DNA from: Microcoleus sp. FACHB-1515
GTDB taxonomy: Bacteria; Cyanobacteriota; Cyanobacteriia; Elainellales; Elainellaceae
Direction of reading: 5' to 3'
DNA length: 64,000 nucleotides
NCBI RefSeq assembly: GCF_014696105.1
Contig: NZ_JACJPO010000020.1
Location: 1-64,000, forward strand
In this document: positions 1 through 9,272 of the stretch, piece after piece
Layout of the letters: every line of letters begins with the position of its first letter
How positions within the stretch are numbered: the first letter of the stretch is position 1
The notes under the pieces: model-generated
What the model was told of the DNA's origin: nothing
Database searches by the model: none
What the model saw: only the letters and a program-made list of their open reading frames with translations
Position numbers and translations under genes: made by a program

Positions 1-90
1 AAGACACTCTCGTTCTCAAAGAAGCTTGCTAACCATATTGGAGCAATTTGGTACTTCATCCACCACTACAATGCGAGTTTACAACCCTGA
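1..90 (+). pseudogene. C-terminal end of an IS1-type transposase (partial at window edge)
   Basis: Reading from base 1, frame 1 encodes 29 residues and then a TGA stop at 88-90. The residues FSKKLANHIGAIWYFIHHYN match the C-terminal end of IS1-family InsB-like transposases as I remember them from cyanobacteria. The rest of the gene lies outside the window, so it cannot be said whether the element is intact. The place, about 220 bp from a tRNA gene, is a common setting for mobile DNA. The terminal inverted repeat was not identified. Confidence 0.6.
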
Positions 91-308
91 ATCATTACTT
101 CTACATCTCTACCCAAACTAGTACGGGCTGCGATCGCAGCAGCAAACCCAAAATTTAGCGCTCAAAATCTAAATTTGGACAGCAGTTGATTGTGCCACTA
201 AGTTTCCGACCTAGGCTCGATCGCTTCAGTCAATTATAATGACGATCAAAAGCAACTGCTTAGTGTTCGCTGTTTCAGAGGAAAAATGCAAATTTTTGAA
301 CCTTTAAA
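91..308. other. Intergenic stretch between the IS end and tRNA-Asp
   Basis: No coding region of convincing length is visible. The right end of the insertion sequence should lie in the first part of this stretch, but without the left end no inverted repeat or target duplication can be assigned. One HIP1 octamer (GCGATCGC) lies near 131. Confidence 0.4.
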
Positions 309-382
309 CGGGACTGACGGGGCTCGAACCCGCAACTTCCGCCGTGACAGGGCGGTGCTCTAACCAATTGAACTACAGTCCC
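309..382 (-). tRNA. tRNA-Asp (anticodon GTC)
   Basis: The reverse complement starts GGGACTGTAGTTCAATTGG and ends in CAGTCCCG, giving a perfect 7-bp acceptor stem (376-382 with 310-316). The D-loop TTCAATTGGTTAGAGC, an anticodon loop CTGTCAC with GTC at its centre, and the T-arm GCGGGTTCGAGCCCCGT are all present. The length is 74 nt with a G discriminator base. CCA is not encoded. Confidence 0.95.
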
Positions 383-425
383 TTAATTGGCGCAATTCCT
401 ATAATGCCTGAATTTTTCAGAACTG

Positions 426-1271
426 TCAATCGATCGCGGCATCTTTTTGCGGAGCAGCCTGACAGACCGGACAGTAGTAGTAGCGGCGTCCGCCCGAAAA
501 TGCTTTGACGATCGCCGTTTCACAAACGAAACAGGGTTTTCCTTCGCGGTTGAAGACCCAGTGGCGATAGCTGCTGCGGTGATAGCCTCGGGCTTTGAGC
601 GTTTCGGCAAGCTGCAAATCGTTGGTGATGCCTGCGGTGTTGTAGGACTGCCAAGGTAGAGCGATCGCGGCTTCAGAGAGTCGAGCAATTTGGTCGGGAG
701 TGCAGTCGATCGGGCGCAGGCTCGGATGCAAACGGGCAACAAACAAAATTTCGCTGCGTAAATAGTTGCCCAATCCGCCTAAGAAGCCTTGATCGAGCAG
801 CAGGACGAGAAAATTGCGGCGGTAGAAGCGCTTGTCGGTGAAGCGATCGATCACCTGCTCTATTGTGGTTTCGGGGTCGAGTACGTCCAAGCCGAGGCGA
901 TTGAGGAACGGGTGGAGGGCGATCGCTTCTGGGTCTAAAACTTGAATGTCTGAGGCGCTGTAGAGCAGAGCGGATTTTTTGGCGGTGTGGATGGCGAGGC
1001 GCAACTGTCGTTTGGTTTCGGGGTAGCGGTAGGCCGATCGAATTTCCCAGCGGCCATAAAGCTGATTGTGGCTGTAGATGGTCAGGTCGTTGTCGAATCG
1101 GGTGAGGAGGGCTTTGCCTTTGGGCTGGACGGCGATCACGGTTCGTCCGCTGAGCAGGGACTCGAAGGGTTTGAGGCGATCGAAGGCAAAAAATACTTCG
1201 ATCGCTTGCTGGTTGACGAGGGCGCGGGCGATGCGATCGGCGGCGCGTTTGATTTCGGGACCTTCGGGCAT
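426..1271 (-). CDS. nei: Endonuclease VIII / Fpg-type DNA glycosylase
   Basis: Base-excision repair glycosylase and AP lyase acting on oxidised bases. The 281-residue protein starts MPEGPEI; in this family the proline left after Met removal is the catalytic nucleophile and the glutamate next to it is essential, so the start is placed at this ATG although the frame stays open upstream. A conserved Lys lies in the PKGKALL segment. The C-terminus carries the zinc finger as two Cys pairs (CFVC and CPVC) about 20 residues apart with the family Arg-rich turn (SGGRRYYY). The segment YSHNQLYGRW favours Nei over Fpg. It lies convergent to nothing nearby and ends about 45 bp from tRNA-Asp. The gap between it and hisB holds a dispersed repeat. 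Confidence 0.9.
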   Translation of the reverse strand: MPEGPEIKRAADRIARALVNQQAIEVFFAFDRLKPFESLLSGRTVIAVQPKGKALLTRFDNDLTIYSHNQLYGRWEIRSAYRYPETKRQLRLAIHTAKKSALLYSASDIQVLDPEAIALHPFLNRLGLDVLDPETTIEQVIDRFTDKRFYRRNFLVLLLDQGFLGGLGNYLRSEILFVARLHPSLRPIDCTPDQIARLSEAAIALPWQSYNTAGITNDLQLAETLKARGYHRSSYRHWVFNREGKPCFVCETAIVKAFSGGRRYYYCPVCQAAPQKDAAID

Positions 1272-1338
1272 TGGGTAGATCTTTTTAGGGTGATGTGGCT
1301 CGATTGCCTTTTGAATTACTTTTGGTTTCCGAACCATT

Positions 1339-1499
1339 GGAGGCTAGGGGTTTCACCCCTCCTCCAAACCTCCAACCCCACAGGGGGGGAGTGCCTTCCC
1401 CCTGACCCCCACGCAAGGGTCGATCGGTGAGAGGCGTTAGAGCGCTTCGCATCGGCTTTTCCGCCGCGTCCCTCGTCTCCGAACCTCTGCCTCCTGCTC
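1339..1499. repeat. Dispersed intergenic repeat, copy A
   Basis: Two blocks are shared with 30771-30920. The left block starts GGAGGCTAGGG and continues with CACCCCTCCTCC and a run ending CCAACCCC. The right block (about 1464-1485) contains CGTCCCTCGTCTCCGAACC and matches copy B base for base. The centre differs between copies. The left block can fold on itself (AGGGG against CCCCT). Open reading frames across it look like artefacts of the repeat. It is probably a dispersed non-coding element of this genome. Confidence 0.65.
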
Positions 1500-1520
1500 T
1501 CTGCTTTCTACCTCCTGCCC

Positions 1521-2144
1521 TCAAAGAACGCCTTTGGAACTGGGGATGGTGTGGGCACGGCGCGGATCAATCTCGACGGCCATGCGGAGGGCGCGGGCGA
1601 AGGCTTTGAAGGTGGCTTCGATGATGTGGTGGGAGTTGATGCCGTCAAGCTGGCGAATGTGGAGCGTCAGTTGGGCGTGGTTGACGATCGCCACGAAAAA
1701 TTCGCGCACCAGTTGGGTGTCGTAGGTGCCGACGCGATCGGTGGGAATTTGTAGGCCATAGCTGAGGTGGGGACGCCCGGAAAAGTCGAGCGTCACCTGC
1801 ACCAAGGCTTCATCGAGCGGGGCGAAAAAGTGGCCGAAGCGGACGATGCCTTTGCGATCGCCCAGTGCTTTCCCCAATGCCTGACCGAGCGTAATGCCGA
1901 CATCTTCGTTCGTGTGGTGGTCGTCGATCTCAATGTCGCCCACTGCCTGCACGTCCAGATCGATCAGGCCGTGTGAGGCGATTTGGTGCAGCATATGGTC
2001 GAGGAAGGGAACGCCCGTTTTGGCTTCACAGCGGCCTTGTCCGTCGAGGTTGAGGCTCACCTGCACGTCGGTTTCTGAGGTTTTGCGGCTGACGCTGGCC
2101 GTGCGCTGAAGGTCAAGGGTAGGGGGGCGATCGTGAATCTGCAT
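1521..2144 (-). CDS. hisB: Imidazoleglycerol-phosphate dehydratase
   Basis: Catalyses dehydration of imidazole glycerol phosphate to imidazole acetol phosphate in histidine biosynthesis. The 207 residues match the monofunctional plant/cyanobacterial form. The manganese-binding histidine motifs are clear: [11 protein letters not shown] near residue 50, DDHHTNED near residue 75, NHAQLTLH near 155, and [17 protein letters not shown] near 170. It ends in the usual PSSKGVL tail. The gene lies 53 bp downstream of fabI on the same strand, so the two may be cotranscribed, although their pathways are unrelated. There is no phosphatase domain fusion. Confidence 0.96.
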   Translation of the reverse strand: MQIHDRPPTLDLQRTASVSRKTSETDVQVSLNLDGQGRCEAKTGVPFLDHMLHQIASHGLIDLDVQAVGDIEIDDHHTNEDVGITLGQALGKALGDRKGIVRFGHFFAPLDEALVQVTLDFSGRPHLSYGLQIPTDRVGTYDTQLVREFFVAIVNHAQLTLHIRQLDGINSHHIIEATFKAFARALRMAVEIDPRRAHTIPSSKGVL

Positions 2145-2197
2145 AGGGCGGAGGAGATCAAATACTTCCTCATCCTACTGCTCACGCTTCACACTGC

Positions 2198-3001
2198 TCA
2201 CGCTTCACTCTTGGGTGCGCCTCCGGTCATGCCCATAATTTCATATCCCGCATCGACATAAACCACCTGTCCGGTAATGCCGCTGGCGAGATCGCTGCAC
2301 AAGAAAGCGGCGGTGTTGCCGACTTCGGTTTGCGTGACGGTGCGGCGCAAGGGCGCAACGGCTTCAACATGGTGGATCATGTCGAGAATGCCGCCGATCG
2401 CGCTGGATGCTAATGTCCGAATTGGACCTGCTGAGATCGCATTGACCCGAATATTTTGTGGCCCCAACTCGGAAGCGAGATAGCGGACGTTCATTTCTAG
2501 GGCAGCTTTGGCGATGCCCATGACGTTGTAGTTGGGAATCACCTTGACGCCGCCCAAATAGGTCATCGTGATGATGCTGCCGCCCTCGGTCATCAGCGGT
2601 TTGGCAAAGTGGCTCATTTGAATCAGCGAATAGGCGCTGACATCCAGTGCCAGGTTGAATCCCGATCGACTCGTGTTGCTAAAGTCGCCTGTCAAATCGT
2701 CGCGGTTGGCAAAGGCGAGGCAGTGAATCAAAATGTCGAGCCGTCCCCACTTGTCGCGAATCGCATCGAAGACGGCTTGGTGCTGCGCGTCGTCTTGCAC
2801 GTTGCAGGGCAAAAACAAGCTGGGCGACAGCGGTTCAACCAGTTCTGCGACTTTCTTTTCCGATCGCCCCTTGTCGTCCGGCAAATAGGTGATCCCCAGA
2901 TTTGCACCTGCTTTGTGAAGCTGCTGCGCGATGCCCCAGGCGATCGATCGATTGTTGGCAATGCCCGTTACCAGGGCGTTTTTTCCAGTCAGGTCTAGCA
3001 T
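2198..3001 (-). CDS. fabI: Enoyl-[acyl-carrier-protein] reductase (NADH)
   Basis: Last reductive step of each fatty-acid elongation cycle. The start is placed at ATG 3001 because the protein then opens MLDLTGKNALVTGIANNRS, the standard FabI N-terminus. The 50 residues available upstream in frame have no family character. The mature 267 residues carry the divergent Rossmann motif GIANNRSIAWGIA and the catalytic YNVMGIAK (Tyr-x6-Lys) typical of FabI, as well as the SAGPIRTLASSAIG substrate loop. It is transcribed away from ntcA, and the region between the two start codons (3002-3294) must hold both promoters. Confidence 0.96.
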   Translation of the reverse strand: MLDLTGKNALVTGIANNRSIAWGIAQQLHKAGANLGITYLPDDKGRSEKKVAELVEPLSPSLFLPCNVQDDAQHQAVFDAIRDKWGRLDILIHCLAFANRDDLTGDFSNTSRSGFNLALDVSAYSLIQMSHFAKPLMTEGGSIITMTYLGGVKVIPNYNVMGIAKAALEMNVRYLASELGPQNIRVNAISAGPIRTLASSAIGGILDMIHHVEAVAPLRRTVTQTEVGNTAAFLCSDLASGITGQVVYVDAGYEIMGMTGGAPKSEA

Positions 3002-3212
3002 AATGTCTTTAGCTGTTGAAACGCTGCTTTGCCACTTGAGAATACTGAAAAATGGAGACCGGGGATAGGGTGTCGGGGCTTGGGGATCGCATGTCCGCAG
3101 GATGTGAGCGGTGAGATGGCAAGAGTTTGAAGCGATTTCTGGGAATTGCAAGGCGGTGCGATCGCAATTTGTGACGGTCGATACAAAAACTGCGCCCGCA
3201 GTTACGTTTTAG

Positions 3213-3227
3213 TGTACTAGAGTTACA
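3213..3227 (+). promoter_or_regulatory. NtcA-like palindrome upstream of ntcA (one base short)
   Basis: TGTA-N7-TACA lies 68 bp before the ntcA start. The NtcA consensus is GTA-N8-TAC, so the arms are perfect but the spacer is 7 instead of 8. Autoregulation of ntcA is known in cyanobacteria. A spacing change of one base would rotate the half-sites, so binding is uncertain. No convincing -10 element is seen at the usual distance. Confidence 0.35.
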
Positions 3228-3294
3228 AAATCGTTGCGGCAACCTGTCACTATGCCAACGATCGAAACTTGAAAACCAGCGGAGTAGAGCGGGT

Positions 3295-3966
3295 ATGGTT
3301 GTGGTGGAAGATAGACCGCTAGCAAGTGTATTTCGGCAAATCGGCGGCGGCGCGTTTCCGCCCGTTGTCGAAACGTTCGATCGCGGCAAAACCATTTTCT
3401 TTCCCGGTGATCCGGCTGAGCGCGTTTATTTTCTGGTCAAAGGCGCAGTCAAGCTTTCGCGTGTCTACGAAGCCGGAGAAGAAATCACGGTTGCCCTCTT
3501 GCGCGAAAATTCGGTCTTTGGCGTGCTGTCGCTGATTACCGGACAGCGAGCCGATCGCTTCTATCACGCCGTTGCCTTCACTCCAGTTGAACTGCTCTCT
3601 GCTCCAATCGAGCAGGTCGAAAAAGCGCTCAAAGACAATCCCGACCTGTCGATGATTCTGCTGCAAGGTTTGTCTTCGCGAATTTTGCAGACCGAAATGA
3701 TGATCGAAACCTTGGCGCATCGCGATATGGGGTCGCGCTTGGTCAGCTTCCTACTCATTCTCTGTCGCGATTTTGGCGTGCCCAGCAACGAAGGCATCAC
3801 GATCGATCTGAAGCTGTCCCATCAGGCAATTGCCGAGGCGATCGGCTCCACACGAGTCACCGTAACGCGACTTTTGGGCGATCTGCGTCAGGACGAAATG
3901 ATTTCAATCCACAAAAAGAAAATCACCGTCCACAATCCTGTCGCCCTCAGTCAGCAGTTCACGTAG
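3295..3966 (+). CDS. ntcA: Global nitrogen regulator NtcA
   Basis: CRP/FNR-family activator that senses 2-oxoglutarate and turns on nitrogen assimilation genes by binding GTA-N8-TAC sites. It is 223 residues, the usual NtcA length. The N-terminal cyclic-nucleotide-binding fold includes [21 protein letters not shown]. The C-terminal helix-turn-helix [21 protein letters not shown] is the diagnostic NtcA recognition helix. Its likely targets in this window are an amt gene and nrtABCD, both with exact NtcA boxes. The gene is divergent from fabI. Confidence 0.97.
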   Translation: MVVVEDRPLASVFRQIGGGAFPPVVETFDRGKTIFFPGDPAERVYFLVKGAVKLSRVYEAGEEITVALLRENSVFGVLSLITGQRADRFYHAVAFTPVELLSAPIEQVEKALKDNPDLSMILLQGLSSRILQTEMMIETLAHRDMGSRLVSFLLILCRDFGVPSNEGITIDLKLSHQAIAEAIGSTRVTVTRLLGDLRQDEMISIHKKKITVHNPVALSQQFT

Positions 3967-4014
3967 ATCTCTCAAAACATCCGATAATCGAAAGCGCTGC
4001 ATATTCGATCGAAC

Positions 4015-5832
4015 ATGATGAAAGGCTTAGCGTGGCTGGCATTTGGCGGCATGACGGTGATTGGAACTCCAGCAGCGATCGCCCAGACAGAGCAGCCGCT
4101 CGGCGTGGTCTATCCGCCGGATGGTCACGAAACAACGGCAGCGCAAATTTTTCTGATCGGCACGGCTGCACCAACCGGAGAAGTCACGGTGAACGGGCAG
4201 CAAATCGATCGCTCTCCCGCCGGACATTTCGCGCCGAGCTTTCCGCTTGCGCTTGGCGAAAATACGTTTACACTGCAACACGGCTCAGAAACCGTTGTAA
4301 TCCGCGTGATCCGCAATCCGAGCGAACCGCCCGCCCCGGTTGGTGTTTCTTTCGGTGAAGGATCGCTCTCGCCTGCTGTGGATATTGCCCGAATGCCCGG
4401 TGAAACCGTTTGCTTTGGGGCGATCGCGCCTCCTAACGCGACGGTTTCCGTACAGATTGCCGGAGCGCAAATTCCCTTATTGCCGCAATCGGGGGCGATC
4501 GATCTGCCGCCAAATTCCGCCGTTCTCACCAGTCAAAATCAGCCGATTTCCCTGACGGCTCAGCAATATCGCGGTTGCGCTCCACTCAATGCACCATCAG
4601 GAGCGCTGTTCTACGGCAACAATTTAGCGGCGATCGCTCCTGCCACATCCGGCGATTTGGGACAGCCCGAATTTCAATTGCGGTTGAACGGCGAAACGGT
4701 GACGCAAACCGGAACAGGTCGCGTTGAACTGCTCTCGCCTGTGAATCCACCAGTGATTGAAGTGACGGCGGCATCGGGAACAGCGCGATCGGGCGCAAGC
4801 ACCGATTTTTCCCGCCTGACCCCGCTTCCGCAAGGCACCAGAGCCAGCGTGACAGGACGCGAAGGCGAATGGCTGCGCCTCGACTATGGCGCGTGGATTC
4901 GAGCCAGCGAAACCCGCACGGTGGAGAGTGCCGCCCTGCCGCGATCGATTATCCGCAGCGTCACCACTCGACAGGCAAACGGCTGGACAGAAGTGGTTTT
5001 CCCCTTGCAGGTTCCGGTTCCCGTCAGCGTCACTCAGGGCGATCGCACCTTCACCCTGACGCTGCACAACACGATCGCGCAGACCGACACGATTCGCGCC
5101 GATGCGGATGTGGTGATCGATCGACTCGACTGGCAGCAAATCGCGCCCGATCGCGTGCAGTACACTTTCAACCTCAAATCCGCTCAGCAGTGGGGCTACA
5201 AGCTGCGCTATGAAGGAACCAGCCTCATCCTCTCACTGCGGCATCCGCCCCAACCCGGAACTCGCCAACAGCCTCTTGCCGGAATGCGAATTTTGCTTGA
5301 TCCCGGTCATGGTGGCCCCGAAGATTTTGGCGCACGTGGCCCCACCGGATATCCCGAAAAGGCACAAACGCTCGCGATCGCCAATCTAATTCGCCCGCGT
5401 CTGGAAGCTTTGGGCGCAACGGTCTTGATGACGCGAGAAGACGATGCCGATCTGCTTCCGCAAGACCGCGTGAACTTAATCAACGAATTGGAGCCGACGA
5501 TCGCCCTCAGCCTCCACTACAACGCCCTGCCGGATGAGGGCAACGCCGAAGACACCGCAGGCATCAGCACCTTCTGGTACAACGCTCAAGCGCACGATCT
5601 GGCGCAGGTGATCCACGATCAACTGGTGCAGCGGCTCGATCGCCCTTCGTATGGCGTGTACTGGAACAATCTTGCCCTCACTCGTCCCACCGTTGCCCCC
5701 AGCGTTTTGCTCGAATTTGGCTTCATGATCAACCCGGAAGAATTCGAGTGGATCGTCGATCCGCAGCAGCAAGAACGCCTTGCCGATGCCCTCGCGCAAA
5801 GTTTGGTCGATTGGCGCAGATCGATCGAATAA
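4015..5832 (+). CDS. N-acetylmuramoyl-L-alanine amidase with AMIN domain
   Basis: Periplasmic zinc amidase that cuts the bond between MurNAc and the stem peptide; cyanobacterial AmiC-type enzymes act in cell separation and septal junction pores. The 605 residues begin with a signal peptide (cleavage likely after AIAQ). Two beta-sandwich-like segments follow, then an SH3-like stretch (about residues 260-300), an AMIN-like region (about 310-400) and the Amidase_3 catalytic domain from about residue 425. The zinc and catalytic residues are visible: LDPGHGG (His), GYPEKA (Glu), SLHYNA (His) and LEFGFMINPEE (catalytic Glu). It lies 48 bp downstream of ntcA on the same strand. Confidence 0.92.
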   Translation: MMKGLAWLAFGGMTVIGTPAAIAQTEQPLGVVYPPDGHETTAAQIFLIGTAAPTGEVTVNGQQIDRSPAGHFAPSFPLALGENTFTLQHGSETVVIRVIRNPSEPPAPVGVSFGEGSLSPAVDIARMPGETVCFGAIAPPNATVSVQIAGAQIPLLPQSGAIDLPPNSAVLTSQNQPISLTAQQYRGCAPLNAPSGALFYGNNLAAIAPATSGDLGQPEFQLRLNGETVTQTGTGRVELLSPVNPPVIEVTAASGTARSGASTDFSRLTPLPQGTRASVTGREGEWLRLDYGAWIRASETRTVESAALPRSIIRSVTTRQANGWTEVVFPLQVPVPVSVTQGDRTFTLTLHNTIAQTDTIRADADVVIDRLDWQQIAPDRVQYTFNLKSAQQWGYKLRYEGTSLILSLRHPPQPGTRQQPLAGMRILLDPGHGGPEDFGARGPTGYPEKAQTLAIANLIRPRLEALGATVLMTREDDADLLPQDRVNLINELEPTIALSLHYNALPDEGNAEDTAGISTFWYNAQAHDLAQVIHDQLVQRLDRPSYGVYWNNLALTRPTVAPSVLLEFGFMINPEEFEWIVDPQQQERLADALAQSLVDWRRSIE

Positions 5833-5857
5833 AATTTGCTGTCACATAAGAGCCGCA

Positions 5858-6301
5858 CTAGCTGCGTAAATTCGGCTTGAGCAGTTGCCCCCAAACGCGA
5901 TTGTAGGGGTGAACCTGCTGCACAATCTCACCGTTGCGATACACAGGCCGCCCTTCGTTTGCCCATTGAAAAATCGAGCCTTCCAAGTTTACCGCCTGCG
6001 TGTAGCCCGCCTGCTGCAAGCGATCGACCAGTCGCGACGATCGATAGCCCACCGAACAGTAAGCCACGATCGGCGTATCGAGCGGCAAATCCAAGCTAGA
6101 AAAATCCTCGATTCTCGGATTTATTTGTCTTGCATCTAAAAGATGACTGACAGCAAATTCGGCCTCAGTTCGCACATCGAGTAAAACAGGCGGTTTCGTT
6201 TCGATTTGTTTCGCAAGTTCCTCAGTTGAAAGCTGCTTAACTTGTGGAAACTTGGTGCGAATTTGACGTTTGAGAAGTTGCCAAAAGAGCGATCGAAACA
6301 C
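5858..6301 (-). CDS. Rhodanese-domain protein
   Basis: Single rhodanese domain of 147 residues, likely handling sulfane sulfur or serving as a persulfide carrier; the real substrate is unknown. The active-site loop is CSVGYRS around residue 85, with the cysteine in place and a following arginine, as in catalytically active members. The LLDVRTEAEF motif lies near residue 40. The first 25 residues (FRSLFWQLLKRQIRTKF) are basic and could bind membrane. The start codon is GTG. The gene converges on the amidase, with a gap of about 25 bp. Confidence 0.85.
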   Translation of the reverse strand: MFRSLFWQLLKRQIRTKFPQVKQLSTEELAKQIETKPPVLLDVRTEAEFAVSHLLDARQINPRIEDFSSLDLPLDTPIVAYCSVGYRSSRLVDRLQQAGYTQAVNLEGSIFQWANEGRPVYRNGEIVQQVHPYNRVWGQLLKPNLRS

Positions 6302-6397
6302 ATTCGTACCGATATGATTGTTAGTGACATTCTAAAAGTCTGCGCTGAAAATTCAGCATCATTCACTAGGTAGACGGCAGCCAATCATCAACTCCTA

Positions 6398-7135
6398 ATG
6401 TCGATCCAACGTAACGATCTATCCTTTTACGATCGCATGGCTCCGCACTGGTGGAATCGATCGGCCAAAATCTTTGCGCTCAATCATTTGAATCCGCTCC
6501 GGTTTGAGTATTTCGATCGATTCGTTCCCGATTGGCAGGGGCTGCGCGTTCTTGATGTCGGCTGCGGTGGCGGCTACACCTGTGAGTTTCTAGCGAGTCG
6601 GGGGGCGATCGTGTCAGGAATCGATCAGTCACAAGCCTGCATCAACAGCGCGATCGAACATGCGAAGCAGGATTATTCGATCGAGTATCAACAGGGATTT
6701 GCAGAGAAATTACCTTATTTGGATGACAGTTTTGATGTCGTGATTTGTGTGGATGTGTTGGAGCATGTCGATAATGTGGAAAAATCGATCGCTCAAATTC
6801 AGCGCGTCCTTAAACCCGGTGGCATCTTTTTATTTGATACGATTAATCGCACCTGGAAATCAAAAGTTGTGATGATTTGGCTGCTGGAGAATTTGCTTGG
6901 TGAAATTCCGCGTGGTGTTCATGATTGGCATCAGTTTATTTTGCCGCAAGAATTGAGGAATTATCTGGAGCGATCGCAGTTTTCAGAAATTACTTTGCAC
7001 GGCTTCAACCTGTTAGGAGAAACGATTCCCGAACAAATTGAAGCCTATCGCTACTACCGCAAAACCAAAAATTTTCGCGCTTCGATCAGCGACGATCTAT
7101 CTGTGATGTACATCGGTAAAGCGATTCTAAAGTAG
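6398..7135 (+). CDS. UbiG-like SAM-dependent methyltransferase
   Basis: Class I methyltransferase of 245 residues. Motif I is VLDVGCGGGYTCEFLA near residue 50, the acidic motif is VSGIDQS, and post-motifs VICVDVLEHVDN and VLKPGGIFLFDTINR are all present. The layout resembles UbiG (3-demethylubiquinol O-methyltransferase). Cyanobacteria make plastoquinone, not ubiquinone, so the substrate should not be taken from the name. Its last 9 bases overlap the end of the convergent chloride-channel gene. Confidence 0.85.
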   Translation: MSIQRNDLSFYDRMAPHWWNRSAKIFALNHLNPLRFEYFDRFVPDWQGLRVLDVGCGGGYTCEFLASRGAIVSGIDQSQACINSAIEHAKQDYSIEYQQGFAEKLPYLDDSFDVVICVDVLEHVDNVEKSIAQIQRVLKPGGIFLFDTINRTWKSKVVMIWLLENLLGEIPRGVHDWHQFILPQELRNYLERSQFSEITLHGFNLLGETIPEQIEAYRYYRKTKNFRASISDDLSVMYIGKAILK

Positions 7136-9139
7136 CGCGGCTTCCGGTTCGATCGCCTCTTCTAAATCGTCCGCTTCGACGGCAAGCTGCGAGCGCAACA
7201 GTTCGCCTGTGCGGTGCAGACCTTGCGCCAGAGTGATGCCTTCTTGAGTCAGCACGCCGATCGCCTGATTGGGAGATTCGCGAGTCACGATCGGCAACTG
7301 ATGCAGGCCGCGCGTTGCCATCCGTGCGATCGCCTCACTCAGCAGTTCATCGGGGTAGGCCAGCAAAATATCAGTGGTGCAAAGCTGGGCGATCGGGGTT
7401 TCCAATAGCGCTTTGGTTTCGCCTTCGGATTTGGCTCGCATCAGCAGGCGATCGACATCGTGCAGCGTCACCAGTCCGACCAGTCGATCGTCCGCCATCA
7501 CAAACGCCGTGTGGCAGCGCTGTTCCACCAAGGCAGTCCCGACGCTTGCCAGCGTCGCGTCACCAGCAACTTGCAGCGGCAAAGGTTGCAGCGCAGCGGC
7601 CACCTGCAAGGGCGGCAGTTCGTCCCAAGCGGAATGCAAATCTGACCGGAGCGGCAACGGCTCAGGCGCAGGACGAGGCGGAACCGATTCACGGACAGGT
7701 TCACGAAGCTCGGCAGAATCGGATTCAGGCAGTTCTGTGGCAGGGTCGATCGCTCCGGCAGGCAAAACGACAGACTTGCTCGGCTCACTTCGTTTGACAG
7801 GCTCCAGCCATTCCACCAGCCAAACGCTCAGTCCGACCGCAGCCATCAGCGGCAGCACAATTCGATAGTCCTGCGTCAGTTCAAACAAAAGCAAAATTGC
7901 CGTCAGGGGCGCACGGACGCTGCCCGCCAGCACAGCCGCCATCCCGACCATTGCATAAGCAGGGGGTGAAGCCATGTAGGGGTGAAGCATGGGAAGCGCG
8001 ATCGCCAACACCTTGCCGTAAGTCGCGCCCAATGAGGCACCGAGAAACAAAGCAGGCGCAAAAATCCCGCCGACAAAGCCGCTGCCATAGCTCACAGCCG
8101 TCATGATCAGCTTCACGACCAGCAGGGCGATTACCAACGACAGCGAAAACTGTACATCTTGCAGCATCGATTCGACCGTCTCATAGCCGACGCCCAAGAT
8201 CTGCGGGAGCCACAGGGCAACGATTCCCAGGCACAAACCACCCAAGACCGGATGCAGCGGTTGGGGAATGCGAACCAGCCACGCGAACGCGGGAACTTGC
8301 CCCTGAAAGCACTGCTGCGATCGCCGCAACGCCTGCACATACAGCCGCGACACTAAACTTGCCAACACGCCCAAACCCACATACAGCGGTAGTTCCAGCA
8401 GGCTACGCACCTCGTAAGCAGGCAGGGCAAAGGCAGGCTGTGAACCCAGTCCAATCTGCGCGATCCAAGCGGCCACAACAGCAGCCAGCAGCACAACGCT
8501 GACGGCAGACGTGGCGAACGTCGTGCCCAAAACCACTTCGAGGGCGAAAAACACTCCGGCGATCGGCGCATTGAACCCCGCTGCCAATCCTGCCGCCGCG
8601 CCTGCGCCCAGCAAAAGCCGCTGCCGTTCCTGCGAAACTTGCAAAATCTGTCCCAGCAGCAGGCCGAACGTTGCGCCAATTTCCACGCTGGGTCCTTCGG
8701 GGCCGAGGGAAGCACCGCTGCCGAGCGAGATCGAGGCAGCGACCATCTTGGCGATCGGCTTGAGCGGCAAAAATTCCCGTCCGCTCTGGACGGCTTCCAT
8801 CAGCGTACTCAGTCCAGGGCCAAAGTCGCGAATCCGCCAGCGCAACAGGCAAATTACCAAGCCGCCCAAAATTGGAATGAAGGCCAGCGTCCACGCGCCC
8901 CAAACGGAAAGGAAGCTCAGCACTTCCCCCAGCATCAAATTGTGAATGAGGTGAATCAGCGCTCGAAACACGACAACGCCGACGCCTGCACCTGTGCCAA
9001 TTAACACAGCCAACAGCAGCACGACGGATTCGGGCGACGGTTGCAGGCGCGTGAGAAGATGCTTCAAACGTGAAGCTGGATTGCTGGGCGCAACAGGCTC
9101 AGGCGAAACCAGCCCCTTAGCGGCGGGGGTGGAAGTCAT
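7127..9139 (-). CDS. ClC-family chloride channel/antiporter with CBS pair
   Basis: Membrane chloride transporter of 670 residues. The ClC pore occupies about residues 35-460 with the anion-selectivity motif GPEGPSVEIG, which keeps the gating glutamate, and GFVGGIFAPALFLGA. A Pro/Glu-rich linker (about 465-510) leads to two CBS modules (about 520-570 and 585-640) that in this family bind adenine nucleotides and tune gating. Whether it is a channel or a proton-coupled exchanger cannot be told from the sequence. The prokaryotic members most studied lack the CBS tail, while many cyanobacterial ones have it. Confidence 0.92.
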   Translation of the reverse strand: MTSTPAAKGLVSPEPVAPSNPASRLKHLLTRLQPSPESVVLLLAVLIGTGAGVGVVVFRALIHLIHNLMLGEVLSFLSVWGAWTLAFIPILGGLVICLLRWRIRDFGPGLSTLMEAVQSGREFLPLKPIAKMVAASISLGSGASLGPEGPSVEIGATFGLLLGQILQVSQERQRLLLGAGAAAGLAAGFNAPIAGVFFALEVVLGTTFATSAVSVVLLAAVVAAWIAQIGLGSQPAFALPAYEVRSLLELPLYVGLGVLASLVSRLYVQALRRSQQCFQGQVPAFAWLVRIPQPLHPVLGGLCLGIVALWLPQILGVGYETVESMLQDVQFSLSLVIALLVVKLIMTAVSYGSGFVGGIFAPALFLGASLGATYGKVLAIALPMLHPYMASPPAYAMVGMAAVLAGSVRAPLTAILLLFELTQDYRIVLPLMAAVGLSVWLVEWLEPVKRSEPSKSVVLPAGAIDPATELPESDSAELREPVRESVPPRPAPEPLPLRSDLHSAWDELPPLQVAAALQPLPLQVAGDATLASVGTALVEQRCHTAFVMADDRLVGLVTLHDVDRLLMRAKSEGETKALLETPIAQLCTTDILLAYPDELLSEAIARMATRGLHQLPIVTRESPNQAIGVLTQEGITLAQGLHRTGELLRSQLAVEADDLEEAIEPEAALL

Positions 9140-9272
9140 GGACGAGACCCTAGGGCAAGCGGCACGATCGCGTTCCGTAAGCTGCGCGATCGAAAGTAGC
9201 AGTGCTGTTTTCTATTGTCGGGGATACTGCCCTGGATGTTGCCACTGATTCCAGAAAAAGTGGCACGATCGA

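Noticed and set aside
1285-1524. 79-residue minus-strand frame over the intergenic repeat
   Set aside because: It is made of repeat sequence (Gly/Arg-rich, no family features), and the equivalent frame at copy B differs. Artefact of the repeat.
6398-7135. Calling the methyltransferase ubiG
   Set aside because: Cyanobacteria do not make ubiquinone; the resemblance is to the fold and motifs only.
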